DNA of 64,000 bases from Chiayiivirga flava (GCF_014202825.1 NZ_JACHHP010000007.1:1-64000); one strand, 5' to 3'. Shown: positions 37,617-50,565, numbered from the stretch's first letter. Notes: a model not told the origin generated them from the letters alone. Made by a program: numbers and translations.

Positions 37617-37982
37617 GTGCTCAATTCCGCCGCCGCCGGCCGGCGCCAGGCAAGGCAGGTGGTGATCGTGCAGACGGTCACCGCCGCATTGGTGGCGCTG
37701 GCGTTCCTGGTCGACAGCGTTCCGTCGGCCGCAGGCGCGGGGCTCGCGGGTGCGGGAGTGGCGTTGGGCAGTGCGCTGATGGCCTGGCGCAGCCTGCCGG
37801 ATCGAACGATCGGCGCGGCCGCCGTGTTGGGCCGCCTCGCCGGTGGAATTGCGTTGAAGTGGTTGGTGATCGCGGGCGCGCTGTACCTGGCGCTGGCCCG
37901 CCTCGAGCTGCCGCCGGTGCCTGTCGTGACCGGCTTGTGCGCCGCGCTGATCGCTTCGCTGTTGGCCTACAGAATCAAGTAA
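37617..37982 (+). CDS. atpI: ATP synthase subunit I (AtpI)
   Basis: This 121-residue hydrophobic protein with four probable helices (VVIVQTVTAALVALAFLVD, AGAGLAGAGVALGSALMAW, GGIALKWLVIAGALYLALA, PVVTGLCAALIASLLAYRI) starts at GTG. AtpI assists c-ring assembly and is not part of the finished enzyme. It is weakly conserved, and its position first in the atp operon, 15 nt before atpB, decides the call. A sigma-70-type promoter lies about 60 nt upstream. Confidence 0.88.
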   Translation: MLNSAAAGRRQARQVVIVQTVTAALVALAFLVDSVPSAAGAGLAGAGVALGSALMAWRSLPDRTIGAAAVLGRLAGGIALKWLVIAGALYLALARLELPPVPVVTGLCAALIASLLAYRIK

Positions 37983-38840
<858 letters not shown>

Positions 38841-38898
38841 GCGCCCGCGCACCCGTTTCGCCGCACCGGTTTCCCAGCGTTTTTCCTTTTCGTTCTGA

Positions 38899-39192
<294 letters not shown>

Positions 39193-39298
39193 TCGAACGC
39201 ACACGTCCGGGCGCGGTCGCCGCGCCCGTCGTTGCCGTGCCGCGGCCGTGCGCACCAGTGCGCGGCCGTGACGCGTTCGCAGTTTCCGGGAGTCCGAG

Positions 39299-39769
39299 AT
39301 GGATCTGAATCTTACGTTTCCGCTGCAAATCCTCAGCTTCGCGATCCTGATCTTCTTCACGATGAAGTTCATCTGGCCGCCGCTGATGGGCGCCATCGAA
39401 GAGCGTCAGAAGCGCATCGCCGAGGGCCTTGCCGCCGCCGACCGCAGCCAGCGCGATCTTGCGCAGGCCGAGGAGAAGGTGGCCGAAGCCATGCGCGATG
39501 CGCGCACCAGGGCCAACGAGATCATCGACCAGGCGCACGCACGCGCCAACCAGATCATCGAGCAGGCCAAGAACGACGCCATCGTCGAAGCCGACCGCCA
39601 GAAGGCGATCGCGCTGGGCGAAATCGCCTCGTCCGCGCAGCGTGCCAAGGAAGAGCTGCGCGAACGCGTGTCGGCGCTCGCCGTGGCCGGTGCCGAGAAG
39701 CTGATCCGCCGCGAGATCGACGGCAACGCCCACAAGGCGCTGCTCGACGAACTCGCCGCGCAGCTCTGA
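39299..39769 (+). CDS. atpF: F0F1 ATP synthase subunit b
   Basis: This 156-residue peripheral-stalk subunit has an N-terminal membrane helix ([20 protein letters not shown]) followed by a long charged helix (about 30-140; [39 protein letters not shown]) that dimerises. The length is normal for proteobacteria. The gap of 106 nt after atpE is unusually long for this operon but holds no recognised element. Confidence 0.96.
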   Translation: MDLNLTFPLQILSFAILIFFTMKFIWPPLMGAIEERQKRIAEGLAAADRSQRDLAQAEEKVAEAMRDARTRANEIIDQAHARANQIIEQAKNDAIVEADRQKAIALGEIASSAQRAKEELRERVSALAVAGAEKLIRREIDGNAHKALLDELAAQL

Positions 39770-39779
39770 CGGCGCCGCC

Positions 39780-40310
39780 ATGAGCAGCAACCTCACGCTG
39801 GCCCGTCCCTACGCCCGCGCCGCGTTCGCGCTGGCGCGCGAGCACGGCCGCCTGGCCCCGTGGTCGACCCTGCTCGGGTTCGCCGCGGCGATGGCATCCG
39901 ATGCGCGCATCGCCGCCCTTCTGGGCCACCCGCGCCTGAGCGGCGACGACGCCCTCGTGCTGCTGCTGCCCGACGGCGACGTCGATCCGAACTTCCGCCA
40001 GTTCCTTACCGTGCTGTCGGAAAACCGCCGCCTCGACCTGCTCGCCGACATCGCGGCGCAGTTCGAACAGCTGCGCGCGGAGGCCGAACACGTGGTGCAG
40101 GTGCGCGTCACGTCCGCCACCGAGCTTGCGCCGGCCGAGATCGAATCGCTGAGCGCCGCGCTCCGGCGCCGCTTCGGCAGCGACATCGTGCTGACCCGCG
40201 CGGTGGACGCAAGCCTGATCGGCGGCGCGGTGATCGATGCCGGCGACGTGGTGATCGACGGCTCGGTGCGCGGCAAGCTCGCGCGCCTGGACGCTGCGCT
40301 GACGCACTGA
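39780..40310 (+). CDS. atpH: F0F1 ATP synthase subunit delta
   Basis: The 176-residue stalk subunit caps F1 and binds subunit b. Family marks are NLTLARPYARAAFALAREHG at the N-terminus, FRQFLTVLSENRRLDLLADI in the middle and a C-terminal sequence with DASLIGGAVIDAGDVVIDGS and VRGKLARL. It starts 10 nt after atpF. Confidence 0.96.
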   Translation: MSSNLTLARPYARAAFALAREHGRLAPWSTLLGFAAAMASDARIAALLGHPRLSGDDALVLLLPDGDVDPNFRQFLTVLSENRRLDLLADIAAQFEQLRAEAEHVVQVRVTSATELAPAEIESLSAALRRRFGSDIVLTRAVDASLIGGAVIDAGDVVIDGSVRGKLARLDAALTH

Positions 40311-40364
40311 CGAATCCACATTGAACCAACAGGACGGCACACCGCCGTCCGCTCAGGAAATGCC

Positions 40365-41912
<1,548 letters not shown>

Positions 41913-41918
41913 GCGAAG

Positions 41919-42009
41919 CCGGGAATCGAGAATCGGGAATAGGGAATCGGTAGAGCAACAGCACCGACCCCGCTCCTGACGATTCCCGATTCCCCATTCC
42001 CGATTCCCG
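41919..42009. repeat. Heptanucleotide inverted array, copy 2 (atpA-atpG gap)
   Basis: GGGAATCG/GAATCGG units (41919-41950) face complementary CGATTCC/GATTCCC units (41979-42009) across a loop of about 30 nt. The array fills most of the atpA-atpG gap and is followed by GCGAGCAAAGCGAGCAAACC before the atpG start. An almost identical tail follows the third array before atpC. Confidence 0.85.
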
Positions 42010-42030
42010 CGCGAGCAAAGCGAGCAAACC

Positions 42031-42894
42031 ATGGCAGGCGGCAGAGAAATCAAAACCAAGATCAAGAGCGTGCAGAACACCCGCAAGGTGACGCGCGCGC
42101 TCGAAATGGTCTCGGCCTCCAAGATCCGCAAGGCGCAGGACCGAATGAAGTCGTCGCGCCCGTACGCGCGCCTCATGCGCCAGCTGATCGGGCACGTCGC
42201 GCAGGCGAACTCGGAGTTCGTGCATCCGTTCATGGCGCAGCGCGAGGACATCCGCCGCGTCGGCTACATCGTCATTTCGAGCGATCGCGGCCTTGCCGGC
42301 GGCCTCAATTCCACCCTGTTCCGCCGCGTGCTGGCGGACATGCGCGAATGGCAGTCGAAGGGCGTGGAGATCGACGTGGTGTGCGTCGGGCAGAAGGCCA
42401 CCGCCTTCTTCCGTCGCCTCAAGGTCAACCTCGTCGCGTCGGTTACGCACCTGGGCGAGAAGCCGCAGGTGGAGCAGCTCATCGGCGTGATGAAGGTGAT
42501 GCTCGATGCGTTCAGCGAATCGCGGCTCGATCGCGTGTTCCTGTGCTACAACGATTTCATCAACACGATGGCGCAGAAGCCGCGCCAGGACCAGCTGCTG
42601 CCGCTGCCGCCGAGCGATGCGCTCGACACGCGCCACGACTGGGACTACATCTACGAGCCCGACGCCGAGACGGTGCTGAACCAGGTGCTCACGCGGTATG
42701 TCGAGTCGCTGGTGTACCAGGGCGTGCTGGAAAACCTCGCGTCCGAGCATGCCGCGCGCATGGTGGCGATGAAGTCCGCGTCCGACAATGCCACCAAGCT
42801 GATCGGCACGCTGCAGCTGATCTACAACAAGGCGCGCCAGGCCGCGATCACGCAGGAAATTTCCGAAATCGTCGGCGGTGCCGCGGCGGTCTGA
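42031..42894 (+). CDS. atpG: F0F1 ATP synthase subunit gamma
   Basis: The 287-residue rotor shaft starts [20 protein letters not shown] and ends with the coiled-coil signature [20 protein letters not shown] followed by [19 protein letters not shown]. It is of normal length. Its gene is separated from atpA by a repeat array and from atpD by an unrelated lipoprotein gene, so the operon is looser here than in most gammaproteobacteria. Confidence 0.97.
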   Translation: MAGGREIKTKIKSVQNTRKVTRALEMVSASKIRKAQDRMKSSRPYARLMRQLIGHVAQANSEFVHPFMAQREDIRRVGYIVISSDRGLAGGLNSTLFRRVLADMREWQSKGVEIDVVCVGQKATAFFRRLKVNLVASVTHLGEKPQVEQLIGVMKVMLDAFSESRLDRVFLCYNDFINTMAQKPRQDQLLPLPPSDALDTRHDWDYIYEPDAETVLNQVLTRYVESLVYQGVLENLASEHAARMVAMKSASDNATKLIGTLQLIYNKARQAAITQEISEIVGGAAAV

Positions 42895-42979
42895 TCCGCT
42901 GCGTCGCCCGCGTCCGTTGCTGCGGCAATCCCCGTCCCGTCACCGCGTTTCCCCGTCACCGCGTTTCCAGGAGTCGACA

Positions 42980-43417
42980 ATGAAGCTCACGAACAAGATG
43001 CTGCTGGCGGTCCTCGTGGTGTCGCTCGCCGCGTGCGGCAAGAAGGACGAGCCCGCGGCTCCGGCCACGCCCGCCACCACCGCGCCGGCCGCCGCACCCG
43101 CGCCGGCACCCGCGACGGATGCACCGGCCGCGCCGGCACCGGCCGCGTCCACGCCGGCCGTTGCAGCGCCCGCCGCCGCGACCTCGGCCGATGCGCTGGG
43201 CCTGCCCACCGAATGCGAAACCTATCTCACGCGCGCCGCCGCCTGCTACGAGAAGGCCGCCGCCGCCAACCCCGCCGCCGTCGCGCAGATGCAGCAGGGT
43301 CTGGAGCAGGTCCGCACGCAGTGGGCCGCGGTGCCGGACAAGTCACAGCTGGGCGCGGCGTGCACGATGGCGTCCGAGCAGTTCGCGCAGACGGTCGCGA
43401 TGCTCAAGTGCGAATAA
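42980..43417 (+). CDS. Small Ala/Pro-rich lipoprotein inserted in the atp operon
   Basis: This 145-residue protein has lipobox SLAACG (Cys19). A low-complexity Pro/Ala stretch follows (about 25-75, of the APAAAPAPAPATDAPA kind), then a small C-terminal domain with three cysteines (PTECETYLTRAAACYEKAAA, GAACTMASEQFA) and the final MLKCE. A cell-envelope lipoprotein with a small disulfide-linked helical domain is likely. It lies between atpG and atpD on the same strand, with AGGAG before its start. I know of no ATP synthase subunit like this. A tandem CCGTCACCGCGTTTCC pair precedes it. Function unknown. Confidence 0.85.
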   Translation: MKLTNKMLLAVLVVSLAACGKKDEPAAPATPATTAPAAAPAPAPATDAPAAPAPAASTPAVAAPAAATSADALGLPTECETYLTRAAACYEKAAAANPAAVAQMQQGLEQVRTQWAAVPDKSQLGAACTMASEQFAQTVAMLKCE

Positions 43418-44938
<1,521 letters not shown>

Positions 44939-44952
44939 CGGCGGCGGTGATT

Positions 44953-45042
44953 TGGGATTCGTGATTCGGGATTCGCACAAGCAGGTTCGCGGGCGCCGGA
45001 GCGATTGCTCTTTCGAATCACGAATCACGAATCCCGAATCCC
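44953..45042. repeat. Heptanucleotide inverted array, copy 3 (atpD-atpC gap)
   Basis: GGGATTCGTGATTCGGGATT-type units (44953-44975) pair with CGAATCA/CGAATCC units (45014-45042) over a 38-nt loop. The sequence GATCGAGCAAAGCGAGAGCA follows, matching the tail behind copy 2 almost base for base, and lies directly before the atpC start. Confidence 0.85.
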
Positions 45043-45066
45043 ATTGATCGAGCAAAGCGAGAGCAA

Positions 45067-45489
45067 ATGAGCACCATCCGCTGCGACATCGTCAGCGCCG
45101 AAGACGAGATCTTCCACGGCACCGTCACCTTGGTCGTGGCGACGGGCGAGCTCGGCGAGCTCGGCATCGCGCCGCGCCATGCGCCGCTCATCACGCGGCT
45201 CAAGCCCGGCTACGTGCGCGTCACGCTGGAGGGCGGCGAGCAGCAGGAGTTCTACGTCTCCGGCGGCATCCTGGAAGTGCAGCCGCAGGTGGTGACAGTG
45301 CTGGCCGACTCGGCCGCGCGCACCGCGGATCTCGACGAAGCCGTGGCCAAGCGCGCCAAGGAAGAGGCCGAACGCGCGCTCGCCAACCGCGGCGACGCGA
45401 TGGACATCGCGCAGGCGCAGCAGCGTCTTGCCGAAGCCATGGCGCAGCTGCAGGCGCTGGAGCGGTTGCGCAAGAACCTCAAGCACTGA
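45067..45489 (+). CDS. atpC: F0F1 ATP synthase subunit epsilon
   Basis: The 140-residue protein is the regulatory and stalk subunit. Its N-terminal beta-sandwich includes [37 protein letters not shown] and [22 protein letters not shown]-terminal two-helix arm follows ([35 protein letters not shown]). It is the last gene of the operon; a perfect hairpin begins 38 nt after its stop. Confidence 0.97.
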   Translation: MSTIRCDIVSAEDEIFHGTVTLVVATGELGELGIAPRHAPLITRLKPGYVRVTLEGGEQQEFYVSGGILEVQPQVVTVLADSAARTADLDEAVAKRAKEEAERALANRGDAMDIAQAQQRLAEAMAQLQALERLRKNLKH

Positions 45490-45526
45490 GGTTCCCGCAG
45501 CGCCCTGCACGCCACGACACCCAAAG

Positions 45527-45549
45527 CCCCTCTCCCCGTGGGAGAGGGG
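45527..45549 (+). terminator. Perfect hairpin after atpC (REP-like, possible terminator)
   Basis: CCCCTCTCCC and GGGAGAGGGG form a 10-bp stem with the loop CGT, followed by TTGGGGAGAGGG rather than a T run. It may stop or slow transcription of the atp operon, or simply be a repeat. Confidence 0.5.
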
Positions 45550-45734
45550 TTGGGGAGAGGGTCCGGGACGCCCGGACGATCCACCTCGACTCGAACTATC
45601 CGAGCGTATTGCCCCGCGTGTTCCGGCGCACCTGAGGGGACGCACGTCAACCGCGTGCGGCCTCATACGGGCCGACTCTCGTCCCAGCGTTCCACGCACT
45701 CCTCCGACCGGACCCTCATCCGCCCTTCGGGCAC

Positions 45735-45827
45735 CTTCTCCCACAGGGAGAAGAGCAAGCGCCTTGGGCGCCTTATCGCATTGGAGAGGGTAAGCGCCTT
45801 CGGGCACCTTCTCCCACGGGGAGAAGG
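45735..45827. repeat. Pair of REP-like hairpins (CTTCTCCC type)
   Basis: CTTCTCCC-ACA-GGGAGAAG (45735-45753) and CCTTCTCCC-ACG-GGGAGAAGG (45807-45827) share the preceding context CTTCGGGCAC. They are two copies of one short palindromic unit, in the same gap as the hairpin at 45527. Confidence 0.75.
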
Positions 45828-45897
45828 GCAGGCGCGTTCGTGCGACGCTCGCGCAGCTGACCGATAATCCCCGTCCGCCCGCGCGCCCGGACCCCGC

Positions 45898-47295
45898 ATG
45901 ACGCCCTCCCGCACCACCGCCCCGCTGCACGTCGTCATCCTCGCCGCCGGCGAGGGCAAGCGCATGCACTCCGCGCAGCCGAAGGTGCTGCAGCCGATCG
46001 CGAAGGTGCCGATGCTCGGCCACGTCATCGCCACGGCGCGCACGCTCGAACCGGCGGCGATCCACGTCGTGTTCGGCCACGGCGGCGACCAGGTTCGCGC
46101 GGCCTTCGCGGCGCAGGCCGACCTGCAATGGGTCGAACAGGCGCAGCGCCGCGGCACCGGCCATGCCGTGCAGCAGGCGATGCCGGGCATCCCCGACACG
46201 GCGCGCGTGCTCGTGCTCTACGGCGACGTGCCGCTGATCACGGCGACCACGCTCCGCCATCTGCTGAGCATCGATGCCGCACTCGCCGTGCTCGTCACTG
46301 ACCTCGCCGATCCCACCGGCTACGGCCGCATCGTGCGCGATGCCGAAGGCCGCGTCGATTCCATCGTCGAACACAAGGACGCGGATGCCTCGCAACGCCT
46401 GATCCGCACCGTCAACAGCGGCATCATCGCGGCCGACGCGGCCAAGCTGCGCGAGTGGCTCGCGACCCTGCGCGCCGACAACGCGCAGGGCGAGTACTAC
46501 CTCACCGACGTGTTCGCGCAGGCCACGGCCGAGTTCGCCGCGGCCGAGATGGCGCACGTCGAGGATCCGGTGGAAGTGGAGGGCGCCAACGATCCCTGGC
46601 AGCTCGCCACGCTCGAACGTGCGTTCCAGACCCGGGCCGTGCGCCGGCTCTGCGCCGAGGGCGTGCGCGTCGCCGATCCGGCACGCGTCGACGTGCGCGG
46701 CACGGTGACCGTCGGGCGCGATGTCGAGCTCGACGTCGACGTCATCCTCGAAGGCACGGTCGTGCTCGGCGACGGCGTGCGCATCGGCCCATTCACGCGC
46801 ATCGCGGACACCACGCTCGCCGCCGGCACGCAGGTGCGCGCGCACTGCGACATCGACGGTGCCACCACCACTGGTGCCGCAATCATCGGCCCGTATGCGC
46901 GCCTGCGCCCCGGCACGCGCCTGGGCGAGGGTGTGCACGTGGGCAATTTCGTCGAGACGAAAAACGCCGACATCGGCGCCGGGTCGAAGGCCAACCACCT
47001 GAGCTACCTCGGCGATGCCGTGATCGGGGCCCGGGTCAACGTCGGGGCCGGCACCATCACCTGCAACTACGATGGCGTGAACAAGGCCACCACGCGCGTC
47101 GAGGACGGCGCGTTCATCGGCTCGAACAGTTCGCTGGTCGCGCCGGTGACGGTCGGCGCGGACGCGACCATCGGCGCCGGCTCGGTCATCGGCACGGATG
47201 CGCCCGCCGGCAAGCTCACGCTCACGCGCGCGCCGCAGGTCACCAGCGACCGCTGGCAACGCCCGCGCAAAGCGCCGCACGACACCACGTCCTGA
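45898..47295 (+). CDS. glmU: Bifunctional N-acetylglucosamine-1-phosphate uridyltransferase / glucosamine-1-phosphate acetyltransferase
   Basis: The enzyme makes UDP-N-acetylglucosamine, the precursor of peptidoglycan and lipopolysaccharide. The 465-residue protein has an N-terminal nucleotidyltransferase domain ([38 protein letters not shown]) and a C-terminal left-handed beta-helix of hexapeptide repeats (from about 250). The latter carries acetyltransferase residues in [16 protein letters not shown] and TCNYDGVNK. Its place after the atp operon is a common gammaproteobacterial arrangement. Length is normal. Confidence 0.97.
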   Translation: MTPSRTTAPLHVVILAAGEGKRMHSAQPKVLQPIAKVPMLGHVIATARTLEPAAIHVVFGHGGDQVRAAFAAQADLQWVEQAQRRGTGHAVQQAMPGIPDTARVLVLYGDVPLITATTLRHLLSIDAALAVLVTDLADPTGYGRIVRDAEGRVDSIVEHKDADASQRLIRTVNSGIIAADAAKLREWLATLRADNAQGEYYLTDVFAQATAEFAAAEMAHVEDPVEVEGANDPWQLATLERAFQTRAVRRLCAEGVRVADPARVDVRGTVTVGRDVELDVDVILEGTVVLGDGVRIGPFTRIADTTLAAGTQVRAHCDIDGATTTGAAIIGPYARLRPGTRLGEGVHVGNFVETKNADIGAGSKANHLSYLGDAVIGARVNVGAGTITCNYDGVNKATTRVEDGAFIGSNSSLVAPVTVGADATIGAGSVIGTDAPAGKLTLTRAPQVTSDRWQRPRKAPHDTTS

Positions 47296-47310
47296 CGCCG
47301 GCGGGCTCGG

Positions 47311-47340
47311 TTGCGGCTGCGTCCGGCGCGTCGGCATAAT
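47311..47340 (+). promoter_or_regulatory. Sigma-70-type promoter of the FHA operon
   Basis: TTGCGG and CATAAT lie 18 nt apart in the gap between glmU and the FHA genes. Transcription would begin about 35 nt before the ATG at 47382. Confidence 0.55.
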
Positions 47341-47381
47341 CGGAAGTCCGCGGCGTCCGCCGCGATGTGCCCTCGGTCCGC

Positions 47382-48170
47382 ATGAGCGATCGTCGCAACG
47401 AGCGTCCGTACGTCGAGTTCGCAGCCGGTGCGACCATCGTCGATGGCCGCACGGCCGGGGACGCGCTGTACATCGTCGAGAGCGGAACCGTGCTGGTCGA
47501 GCCGCCCGGCGCACCGGCCTACACCGCGGCTGCGGGAGAGGTGGTCGGGGAGACCGCGTTGCTGGACGGCGCCGTGCCGCTGCGTGCGAGCGCCCGCACG
47601 GCGGTCCGCGCCCTGCGCGTTCCGATCGAACTCCTGCCGGCGGTGCTCGCCAGCGACGCTGGCGTCGCAATGCACCTGCTGCGGCAGCTCGCGCGGCGCG
47701 CGCATCCGTCCCCGACGCATGCGACCGAGCACGTCGACGCGACCGATGCGCATTCGATCACGCCATCGCCGACGGCGCGTCCGGGGCCGAATGGCGCGAC
47801 GCCCGGCATCCGGGCGCCGAGCACACCCGTGGACGCCGACACCCGCACCGGTGCGTTCGTGCTGCGCCACGCCGAGGGTCGCATCGCGTTGCCGGCGCAG
47901 GGCGACTGGCTCGTCGGTCGGCCGGACCCGGCCACGGGCGCGATTCCGGAGGTGAATCTCGGCCCGCTCGATCTGGCCCGCAGCCTGAGCCGCCGCCATG
48001 CCCGCATGGTGCTCGATGGCGCCGGTGGCGTCGCACTGCGCGAGGAACCCGGCGTCTCCAACGGGACCTGGGTCAACGGCGCGCGCCTTGCGGCCGGCCA
48101 GACCGCGACGCTTCGTTGCGGCGACAAACTGCGTTTCGGCGCGATCGAAGTGGAGCTCGACCGCGAATGA
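47382..48170 (+). CDS. FHA-domain protein with N-terminal cyclic-nucleotide-binding-like domain
   Basis: This 262-residue cytoplasmic protein has an N-terminal domain (about 10-105) reading like a degenerate cNMP-binding fold: FAAGATIVDGRTAGDALYIV, ESGTVLVEPP, GEVVGETALLDG. A Pro/Thr-rich linker follows, and then a C-terminal FHA domain (about 180-260) with GDWLVGRPDP, SLSRRHARMV and SNGTWVNGARL, the residues that bind phosphothreonine. FHA proteins read out Ser/Thr kinase signalling or type VI secretion control, but no kinase gene is in the window. An in-frame GTG at 47367 is an alternative start. It overlaps the next gene as ATGA. Confidence 0.8.
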   Translation: MSDRRNERPYVEFAAGATIVDGRTAGDALYIVESGTVLVEPPGAPAYTAAAGEVVGETALLDGAVPLRASARTAVRALRVPIELLPAVLASDAGVAMHLLRQLARRAHPSPTHATEHVDATDAHSITPSPTARPGPNGATPGIRAPSTPVDADTRTGAFVLRHAEGRIALPAQGDWLVGRPDPATGAIPEVNLGPLDLARSLSRRHARMVLDGAGGVALREEPGVSNGTWVNGARLAAGQTATLRCGDKLRFGAIEVELDRE

Positions 48171-49147
48171 GCCGCCACCGCCCGCCGGAGCCCGCCGTGG
48201 ACGATCCCCTGTCGCGCATCGACACCTCTCCGCTCGACGCGCTGCTGCGCATCCGCGCCGAACTGGACCTGCTGGAGGGCCGCCTGCAGACGATGCAGTC
48301 GCGGCGCGACAGCGTCGCCGCAGCGGTGTATGCGCGCGTCCGCGACGATTACGAACGGCGGCGCGACGCACTGGACGCGGACGCGCGCCCGCTGAAGGCA
48401 GCCGCGCGCGCGAGCCATGCCGCGTTGCGGCAGCAGCTGGCGCAGGCCGGCAACGCACACGAGGCCGCGCGTCTGGACCGTGAGGAAATCGAATTCCGCT
48501 TCAGTCTCGGCGAATTCGACGCGACCGAGCAGCAGACGCGCCTGGTCGAGATCGATCGCCGGCTCGCCGAGACGGGCGCGGCGCGCGAGCGGGCGGAGGC
48601 ATTGCACCAGCGCTTTCTCGCGGCGTTCGCGTCGCAGGAGGATCTGGAGGCCGGCGCGGCCGATGCACCGACCGTGCAGCTGCGCACCCTCGGCGAGCAC
48701 GACACGCAGCCCGCGTCGCCGCCGCCGCCGCCGCCGCCGCCGCAGGCGGGCGGCGCCGCGACGGTCGCGATGAAGATCCCGCCTGCGGACGCCGCGGGCG
48801 CGACGCAGGTGATGCGCACGCTCAAGCGCGACGGCACCGCACCGCGCTCGGACCAAACCCTGATCATGCGCACCGCGCGGCTGCTGCCACGCGGCGGCGA
48901 CACCGGCGCCCAGCCGGTGGTGGTGGCGCTCAAGCCGCTGCTGCTCGGCAGCGGCAGCGACTGCGACGTGAAGATCGCCGGCGCGCGTGCACACCACGCC
49001 GAAATTCGCGCCAGCATGGCCGGCTTCACCCTCACCGACCACGGCGGCGGCGTGCGCATCAACGGCGTCGCGGTGGAGCAGCATCTGCTGCGTCAGGACG
49101 ATGTCATCGACATCGCCGGCACGCAGTACGTGTTCCGCGACCTGTGA
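48167..49147 (+). CDS. Coiled-coil FHA-domain protein
   Basis: This 326-residue protein has an N-terminal half (about 25-155) that is a long charged helix, probably coiled coil (LDALLRIRAELDLLEGRLQ, EQQTRLVEIDRRLAETGAA). A run of eight prolines encoded by a CCG repeat follows, then a linker, and then a C-terminal FHA-like domain (about 245-326; VVALKPLLLGSGSDCDVKI, GGGVRINGVAV). It is translationally coupled to the FHA gene before it and the short gene after it. The two FHA proteins may assemble on the same phosphorylated partner. No transmembrane segment is visible. Confidence 0.78.
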   Translation: MSRHRPPEPAVDDPLSRIDTSPLDALLRIRAELDLLEGRLQTMQSRRDSVAAAVYARVRDDYERRRDALDADARPLKAAARASHAALRQQLAQAGNAHEAARLDREEIEFRFSLGEFDATEQQTRLVEIDRRLAETGAARERAEALHQRFLAAFASQEDLEAGAADAPTVQLRTLGEHDTQPASPPPPPPPPQAGGAATVAMKIPPADAAGATQVMRTLKRDGTAPRSDQTLIMRTARLLPRGGDTGAQPVVVALKPLLLGSGSDCDVKIAGARAHHAEIRASMAGFTLTDHGGGVRINGVAVEQHLLRQDDVIDIAGTQYVFRDL

Positions 49148-49437
49148 TGCACGCGCCCACTGCGATCGCGCGTGAAGCGGCGCGTCTGCTCGGCGCTACC
49201 GCCGCGGCCCCACGCGATGATGTCGGCGAGCTGGCTGCAGCGGCCGCCGACCTGCTCGGCGACCGGGCACGACCCTCCGATCCGCCGGCGCCCGGCGGGC
49301 CCGCCGAGCCGCCGCGGGCACCGCAGCCGGACGACAGGCCGACCGGCGCGTCGAAGCGGCCTGCGTCCGAGGACTGCACCGCTCGCGCTCCATCGCGCAA
49401 GGTGTCGTGGCTGCAGCGACTGTTCGGCAGGCGCTGA
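49147..49437 (+). CDS. Small hypothetical protein, third gene of the FHA operon
   Basis: This 96-residue product has a start that overlaps the stop of the preceding FHA gene by one base. It is alanine-rich at the N-terminus (AREAARLLGATAAA, ELAAAAADLLG), proline-rich in the middle, and ends in a basic amphipathic stretch, KVSWLQRLFGRR. No family was recognised. Coupling to the operon and the strong terminator downstream support it being a real gene, but composition alone could produce such a frame. Confidence 0.5.
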   Translation: MHAPTAIAREAARLLGATAAAPRDDVGELAAAAADLLGDRARPSDPPAPGGPAEPPRAPQPDDRPTGASKRPASEDCTARAPSRKVSWLQRLFGRR

Positions 49438-49523
49438 CCGCCGGCGCATCCGCAGCATGCGGCTGCGGCGTGCATCCGCATTGCCGGTCCGGGGGCTGGC
49501 CACCGCCGTCGTCCCGAGACAAA

Positions 49524-49554
49524 AAAACCGACGGCCCGGTGGACCGTCGGTTTT
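49524..49554. terminator. Bidirectional rho-independent terminator
   Basis: AAAACCGACGG and CCGTCGGTTTT form a perfect 11-bp stem with a 9-nt loop, with A and T runs on either side. It lies between the FHA operon and the convergent phasin gene and should stop both. Confidence 0.92.
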
Positions 49555-49651
49555 GAAAACGTCGCCGCTAAAGGGAGGGAGGACGACGACGTGCTTGCTC
49601 CCGCGCATCGCCGACGCGCCGGCCGCAGCCGGTGCGTCGCGCGGATGCCGA

Positions 49652-50035
49652 TTACTTGGCCTTGGCAGCCTTGCTCGCGGTCTTCACGACGCTGTGACCC
49701 GCGTCCTCGAACTGCGACTTGTAGATCTGGCCGATCGCTTCGCTCGTCTTGAGCGTCGAGCCGAGCACTTCCTGGCCGGTCGAATAAAGCGTTTCGGTCG
49801 ATTCCTTCACCAGCGCCACGCCCTTGGGCCAGATCGCCTTGGCGCCGTCCATGTCGCGCACCTCGGCCGCTTCGCCCATGAAGGCGACGGTGGCGTTGAG
49901 CGTGTCCTGGAAGGTCTTGAGCTGCAGGCCCATGACGCGCTCGAAATTCTGAAACGCGAGGTTGTTGGCCTTGAGCGTGGTCGCGGCGAAATTCTGGGTC
50001 ATCGAAGCGAACGGATTGCTGTACTGCTCAAACAT
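49652..50035 (-). CDS. Phasin-family protein
   Basis: This 127-residue amphipathic protein coats polyhydroxyalkanoate granules. It has the phasin pattern MFEQYSNPFASMTQNFAATT, LAFQNFERVMGLQLKTFQD and a helical body ending in the basic tail KTASKAAKAK. A ribosome site GGAGGG lies 6 nt before the ATG. It stands alone with its own terminator. No PHA synthase or depolymerase gene is in the window. An inverted TTGC-N3-GCAA lies 48 nt upstream of its start. Confidence 0.88.
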   Translation of the reverse strand: MFEQYSNPFASMTQNFAATTLKANNLAFQNFERVMGLQLKTFQDTLNATVAFMGEAAEVRDMDGAKAIWPKGVALVKESTETLYSTGQEVLGSTLKTSEAIGQIYKSQFEDAGHSVVKTASKAAKAK

Positions 50036-50083
50036 GGTTTGCCCTCCGGCAGAGTGTGTGGGCGCACGCTACCAGAAGTTTTG

Positions 50084-50094
50084 TTGCGTTGCAA
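50084..50094. promoter_or_regulatory. TTGC-N3-GCAA inverted repeat upstream of the phasin gene
   Basis: TTGCGTTGCAA (TTGCAACGCAA on the phasin strand) is a small TGC/GCA dyad. PhaR-type regulators of phasin genes are known to bind TGC...GCA dyads, so this could be such a site. The match is short and unproven. Confidence 0.3.
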
Positions 50095-50196
50095 CATCCG
50101 GGCTGAATCGCGCCCGGCTCGACTCTCTGATTCAGATCCAATGAGTTGTTTTGAAAGAGAATATCTGGAAATCCGGAGAGTTGTGGCGTTGCAGCA

Positions 50197-50565
50197 TCAG
50201 GCGGTGGGGCCGCGATAGTCGCAGCCCGAGGTGCAGGTCTCGTGCACCACCACGCGGGCCAGCCCCGGCAGCGTCGGTTGCAGCCGCTCCCAGATCCACT
50301 GCGCGATCCGCTCGCTGGTCGGGTTGTCGAGCCCGGGCACGTCGTTGAGATAGTGGTGATCGAGCTGTTCGTGCAGTGGCGCGAAGGCCGCCTTCACGTC
50401 GGCGAAGTCCATCACCCAGCCCAGCGTCGGATCGAGCGGACCGCCGACATGCACCTCCACCTTGAACGAATGCCCATGCACCCGTGCGCATTTGTGGCCG
50501 GGCGGCACGTGCGGCAGGCGGTGCGCGGCCTCGAGCTGGAAAACCTTGAAGATGGTGAGCGGCAT
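50197..50565 (-). CDS. queD: 6-carboxy-5,6,7,8-tetrahydropterin synthase
   Basis: The enzyme converts dihydroneopterin triphosphate to 6-carboxytetrahydropterin, the second step of the queuosine and preQ0 route. The 122-residue protein has the PTPS fold: [18 protein letters not shown] with the zinc histidine and catalytic Cys, RVHGHSF with two more zinc histidines, and [10 protein letters not shown]. It ends [14 protein letters not shown] with the conserved substrate Glu. The start codon is chosen at MPLTIFKVF. It lies 161 nt upstream of the phasin gene and divergent from the protease at 50697. No other que gene is in the window. Confidence 0.94.
   Translation of the reverse strand: MPLTIFKVFQLEAAHRLPHVPPGHKCARVHGHSFKVEVHVGGPLDPTLGWVMDFADVKAAFAPLHEQLDHHYLNDVPGLDNPTSERIAQWIWERLQPTLPGLARVVVHETCTSGCDYRGPTA

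Larger units (their letters stand above)
45490..45897. other. 408-nt gene-free stretch of palindromic repeats
   Basis: The gap between atpC and glmU holds the hairpins at 45527-45827 and a -10-like GATAAT at 45863-45868, 29 nt before glmU, whose -35 is poor. No gene or structured RNA was recognised otherwise. Confidence 0.6.

Noticed and set aside
48717-48742. CCG repeat as a phase-variation switch
   Set aside because: It is a triplet repeat within a coding frame; changes in copy number would alter proline count but not the frame.
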